This document shows, piece by piece, positions 60,898 to 64,000 of a stretch of 64,000 nt of DNA (position 1 is the first letter of the stretch; each line of letters opens with the position of its first letter). The stretch is from an uncultured Clostridia bacterium. Its GTDB lineage: Bacteria > Bacillota > Clostridia > TANB77 > CAG-508. The DNA lies in NCBI GenBank assembly GCA_934133165.1, contig CAKPAW010000006.1:49946-113945 (forward strand). Direction: 5' to 3'. The translations under genes were made by a program, and so were the position numbers. The notes beneath the pieces are model-generated. The model was given only the letters and a program-made list of their open reading frames with translations, ran no database searches and was not told where the DNA came from.

Positions 60898-61344
60898 GTG
60901 GCTTATTCAGATAGAGAGTTATTAGCAAGAATAGTGCAGTGCGAAGCGGGAGGAGAAGGAGACAATGGAATGAAAGCAGTTGCATCTGTTGTAATGAATA
61001 GAGTAAATGTGCCATATGGCGAATATGCAAGAATAGCACAGGGTGGAAGTATTAGAAACATCATTTTTCAACAAGGACAGTTTGACTGCGTACGAGAGCA
61101 ATTATATAACATGTACAATCCTCAAAATATATATAATATGAATCCGACAGACATACACTACAATATTGCAGACTGGGCGATTGCAGGAAATAGATTGAAT
61201 GAAATTGGAGAATGTCTATGGTACTTAAATCCATTTAAGCCAAATTGCGATTCCACATTTCCTCGTAATGGTTCAGGCACATTTCATACAAGACTTGGTG
61301 ACCACTGCTTTTATAGGCCAACATCTAGTTACGCAAATACTTAA
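60898..61344 (+). CDS. Spore cortex-lytic/cell wall hydrolase (CwlJ/SleB type)
   Basis: A 148-residue Hydrolase_2 domain protein: DRELLARIVQCEAGGEGDNG (catalytic Glu about 15), VASVVMNRVNVPYG, and the C-terminal WYLNPFKPNC and TFHTRLGDHCFYRP blocks. There is no signal peptide or peptidoglycan-binding domain, as in CwlJ. It degrades cortex peptidoglycan at germination. GTG at 60898 follows GGGGAG. A spore-specific sigma factor is probable, but I only see a loose CATATTATAAT element upstream. The gerQ-like gene follows, as in Bacillus. Confidence 0.88.
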   Translation: MAYSDRELLARIVQCEAGGEGDNGMKAVASVVMNRVNVPYGEYARIAQGGSIRNIIFQQGQFDCVREQLYNMYNPQNIYNMNPTDIHYNIADWAIAGNRLNEIGECLWYLNPFKPNCDSTFPRNGSGTFHTRLGDHCFYRPTSSYANT

Positions 61345-61364
61345 ATGAAAGGAATGAAATTTTT

Positions 61365-61685
61365 ATGCAAGAAAATACAAATAGCGAAAATAGGCAAATG
61401 CAAGGAGGGGTTCAAATAAACTCGAATAGCCCGGAAATACTAACAAATAACATATATACACCAGCGTTTTTAAGAGAACAGATAGGAAAATTAATGAGAG
61501 TAGAATTTTTAATTGGAACTAACAATTTGGTAGATAGAATAGGAATTTTAGAAGATGTAGGAGCAAGTTATATTCTTCTTCGTTCTTTTGAAAATGATAG
61601 TTTAGTATATTGTGACATATATTCTATTAAATTTATTACAATTTCAACAACAGGAGCATATGCCATGAATAATAGATATTGGTAA
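61365..61685 (+). CDS. gerQ: Spore coat protein GerQ-like
   Basis: A 106-residue protein. After a short polar leader, the region YTPAFLREQIGKLMRVEFLI and DRIGILEDVGASYILLRSFE matches the GerQ coat-protein fold. In Bacillus GerQ is needed to localise CwlJ in the coat and is cross-linked there; the adjacent CwlJ-type gene supports the same partnership. The ribosome binding site is GAAAGGAATG. Downstream to 61800 there is only an AT-rich hairpin and a doubtful short frame. Confidence 0.82.
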   Translation: MQENTNSENRQMQGGVQINSNSPEILTNNIYTPAFLREQIGKLMRVEFLIGTNNLVDRIGILEDVGASYILLRSFENDSLVYCDIYSIKFITISTTGAYAMNNRYW

Positions 61686-61801
61686 AAATGAAGTTATTTT
61701 TAGATGTAATAATAAAAATAGCACCTTTAATACTAAAAATTATTGGTGTTATTTTATTGTAAAAATTTATATCTAACAACATAGAAATTTATGAAAATGA
61801 C

Positions 61802-61830
61802 TTGTACTTTTTCCTTTTTCCTTATATAAT
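61802..61830 (+). promoter_or_regulatory. Sigma-A-like promoter of pta-ackA
   Basis: TTGTAC (61802-61807), 17-base spacer, TATAAT (61825-61830). Confidence 0.65.
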
Positions 61831-61866
61831 ATTAAAGTATTAAACTAAAAGGAGGAAACAAGTAAA

Positions 61867-62865
61867 ATGTCTTTTATAAACGATATAAAACAAAGAGCAA
61901 AACAAGATATAAAAACAATTATACTACCAGAAAGTAATGATTTACGTGTTATAAAAGCAACTGAACAAGTCTTAAAAGAAGGATATAGTGATATTATATT
62001 AATAGGAAACAAAGAAGAAATAAAAAAATTATCACAAGAAAATAATATAGACATATCAAAAGCAAAAATTGTAGATCCTTTAAAATCAGACAAATTCAGT
62101 GAATACGCAGAAAGATTTTATGAATTAAGAAAAGCAAAAGGTATGACATTAGACAAAGCAAAAGAAATAATGAAAGACAATGTATATTTTGGAATGATGA
62201 TGGTAAAACAAGGTGATGGAGACGGATTAGTATCAGGTGCTTGTCATTCTACAGCAGATACTTTAAGACCAGCACTTCAAATATTAAAAACAGCACCAGG
62301 AACAAAACTTGTATCAGCATTCTTCTTAATGGTAGTTCCAAATTGTGAATATGGTGAAAATGGAGCATTTGTTTTTGGAGACTGTGGTTTAAATGAATAT
62401 CCAGATCCAGAAGCATTATCAGAAATAGCAATTTCATCATCTAAAAGTTTTAAACAATTAGTAGGAAAAGAACCAAAAGTTGCAATGCTTTCATATTCAA
62501 GTTATGGAAGCGCACATTCACCACTTACAGATAAAGTAGTAGAAGCAACTAAATTATTAAAAGAAAAAATGCCAGACTTAATTGCAGATGGTGAACTTCA
62601 ATTAGATGCGGCAATTATACCAGAAATTGCAGCTTCAAAAGCACCAGGAAGCCAATTAAAAGGTGAAGCAAATACTTTAATATTCCCAGATTTAGATGCT
62701 GGAAATATAGGATACAAATTAGTTCAAAGGTTTGCAAAAGCAGAAGCATATGGACCACTTTGCCAAGGTATTGCAAGACCTGTAAATGATTTATCAAGAG
62801 GATGTAGTGCAGAAGATATAGCTGGAGTTGTTGCAATTACAGCAGTTCAAGCACAAAGCATGTAA
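61867..62865 (+). CDS. pta: Phosphate acetyltransferase
   Basis: A 332-residue enzyme of the short (single-domain) Pta type. Marks are IILPESNDLRVIKATEQVL (about 18-36), the DGLVSGACHSTADTLRPALQ block (about 119-138), MLSYSSYGSAHS and GELQLDAAI. It moves the acetyl group between CoA and phosphate, making acetyl phosphate for ATP formation by acetate kinase. AAGGAGG precedes the ATG; ackA follows after 64 bases. Confidence 0.96.
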   Translation: MSFINDIKQRAKQDIKTIILPESNDLRVIKATEQVLKEGYSDIILIGNKEEIKKLSQENNIDISKAKIVDPLKSDKFSEYAERFYELRKAKGMTLDKAKEIMKDNVYFGMMMVKQGDGDGLVSGACHSTADTLRPALQILKTAPGTKLVSAFFLMVVPNCEYGENGAFVFGDCGLNEYPDPEALSEIAISSSKSFKQLVGKEPKVAMLSYSSYGSAHSPLTDKVVEATKLLKEKMPDLIADGELQLDAAIIPEIAASKAPGSQLKGEANTLIFPDLDAGNIGYKLVQRFAKAEAYGPLCQGIARPVNDLSRGCSAEDIAGVVAITAVQAQSM

Positions 62866-62929
62866 TATAAATAGTGAAGGAAAAATGCGCAAAAACATAT
62901 ATAAGAGATAAAATTAAGGAGGAAATAAA

Positions 62930-64000
62930 ATGAAAATTTTAGTATTAAATAGTGGTAGTTCATCACTAAAATATCAATTAATCGATATGGAAAATGAACA
63001 AGTATTAGCAAAAGGAAACTATGAAAGAATTGGAATGGAAGGTTCTTTTGTAACTCACAAAGTAGGTGGAGAAAAATATAAATACGAAAGAGATGCTAAA
63101 AATCATGAAGAAGCTATTTCTTTTGTACTTTCACAATTTACAGATAGTGAACATGGAGTAATTTCATCATTAGACGAAATTTCAGCAGTAGGACACAGAG
63201 TTGTTCATGGAGGAGAAAAATTCAATAAATCAGTTGTAATTACAGACGAAGTAATAGATACAATTAGAGAATGTATTCCTTTAGCACCATTACATAACCC
63301 AGCAGCTTTAACAGGAATTGAAGCTTGTATGAAAGTTATGCCAGGTAAGAAAAATGTAGCAGTATTTGATACAGCTTTCCATCAAACAATACCAGAAGAA
63401 AGATATATTTACCCAATACCATATAAATATTATGAAAAATATGGTGTAAGAAAATATGGATTCCACGGAACAAGCCACAGATATGTATCTGCAAGAGTTG
63501 CTGAACTAGTAGGAAAACCAGTTACAGAATTAAAAACAATAGTATGTCATTTAGGACAAGGGGCAAGTCTATGTGCGGTATTAAATGGTAAATCTGTTGA
63601 TACATCAATGGGATTCACACCACTTGCAGGTATTGCAATGGGAACACGTTCTGGAGATTTAGACCCATCAATAGTTACTTTCTTAATGAAAAAAGAAGGA
63701 TTAACACCTGATGAAGTAGAAAAAATATTAAATAAAGAATCTGGATTAATAGGAATGAGCGAATACTCAGCAGACAATAGAGATTTACTAGCTTCTATAG
63801 ATGCAAATGACGAACATGCTGAAAAGAGTAAATTAGCAATGGAAGCTTATGCTTATATTATAGCTCAATATATTGCTAAATATGCAGTTGCACTAAATGG
63901 TGTAGATGTAATAGCATTTGCTGGTGGAGTTGGAGAAAGAGGACCAGATGAAAGAAAAATGATTTGCGAACAATTAAAATGGATGGGAGTAGAATTAGAC
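62930..64000 (+). CDS. ackA: Acetate kinase (cut by the window edge)
   Basis: 357 residues are visible from ATG 62930 (AAGGAGG upstream) and the frame is open at the right edge; the usual length is about 400. Marks are MKILVLNSGSSSLKYQLID, VGHRVVHGGEKF (catalytic Arg region), FDTAFHQTIPEE, YGFHGTSHRYVS and IAFAGGVGERGPDER. It converts acetyl phosphate and ADP to acetate and ATP. The motif usually written HLGNGAS reads HLGQGAS here (about residues 204-210), a conservative change at a nucleotide-site residue. Confidence 0.97.
   Translation, partial: MKILVLNSGSSSLKYQLIDMENEQVLAKGNYERIGMEGSFVTHKVGGEKYKYERDAKNHEEAISFVLSQFTDSEHGVISSLDEISAVGHRVVHGGEKFNKSVVITDEVIDTIRECIPLAPLHNPAALTGIEACMKVMPGKKNVAVFDTAFHQTIPEERYIYPIPYKYYEKYGVRKYGFHGTSHRYVSARVAELVGKPVTELKTIVCHLGQGASLCAVLNGKSVDTSMGFTPLAGIAMGTRSGDLDPSIVTFLMKKEGLTPDEVEKILNKESGLIGMSEYSADNRDLLASIDANDEHAEKSKLAMEAYAYIIAQYIAKYAVALNGVDVIAFAGGVGERGPDERKMICEQLKWMGVELD

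Noticed and set aside
61688..61762. 24-residue hydrophobic frame after gerQ
   Set aside because: It would encode a membrane-like peptide, but there is no ribosome binding site and most of it lies in an AT-rich hairpin (61715-61755). It remains possible but unsupported.
1..64000. tRNA genes
   Set aside because: I looked for cloverleaf-like GGTTCGAATCC-type T-arms and saw none outside the T-box and rnpB; a dedicated scan would be needed to exclude them fully.

Overview
The window comes from a very AT-rich, Gram-positive anaerobe, most likely an uncultured gut member of the Clostridia. Supporting signs are strong AGGAGG ribosome binding sites, consensus sigma-A promoters, a T-box ahead of glycyl-tRNA synthetase, a SCIFF ranthipeptide precursor, pyruvate phosphate dikinase, a pta-ackA pair, and spore genes (a CwlJ/SleB-type cortex hydrolase next to gerQ). 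No species can be named from sequence alone.

Positions 1 to about 23,700 are the right-hand part of an integrative and conjugative element of the Tn916/Tn1549 superfamily; its left end lies outside the window. In order it carries a DUF3848-like protein, a toprim/DUF3991 protein, a probable oriT, MobC, a MOBP relaxase, PcfB, a frameshifted VirD4 coupling protein, a VirB2-like Maff2 protein, VirB6, PrgI (VirB3-like), VirB4, a class B sortase and a CHAP wall hydrolase. Cargo follows: two FtsX-type permeases, their ATPase and a secreted six-cysteine protein, resembling a bacteriocin or secreted-peptide system. After a decayed IS3 transposase comes an elaborate RNA leader (leader peptide, attenuator, competing hairpins, sequestered Shine-Dalgarno) in front of orf7/orf8-like regulators. 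A structured, possibly non-coding RNA block, small accessory genes and two overlapping large serine recombinases close the element.

From about 24,000 to the end the content is chromosomal: acyl-CoA synthetase, polA, lytic transglycosylase, galE, T-box/glyS, an ankyrin-repeat gene, ppdK, a DUF5662 protein, the SCIFF precursor, rpmF, two paralogous polytopic membrane proteins, a KH-domain protein, der-plsY-gpsA-dtd (ribosome assembly, phospholipid synthesis, tRNA proofreading), an AraC regulator, several unknown genes, RNase P RNA, a frameshifted RluA-family gene, a guanine-deaminase-like enzyme, an alpha/beta hydrolase, an MFS protein, a DUF2975/XRE pair, a DUF4153-like/Asp-box fusion, the cortex hydrolase-gerQ pair, and pta with a truncated ackA.

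Intergenic DNA is unusually rich in dyads. Two dispersed families stand out: hairpins built on a GGGAC...GTCCC core, and a 74-bp element present before polA and inside the glyS leader. Two single-base frameshifts (virD4 and the RluA-family gene) are either real inactivations or assembly errors. The best candidates for undescribed biology are the ICE cargo operon, the orf7 leader cascade, the structured block at 19150-19460, and the SCIFF precursor that lacks its usual maturase neighbour.
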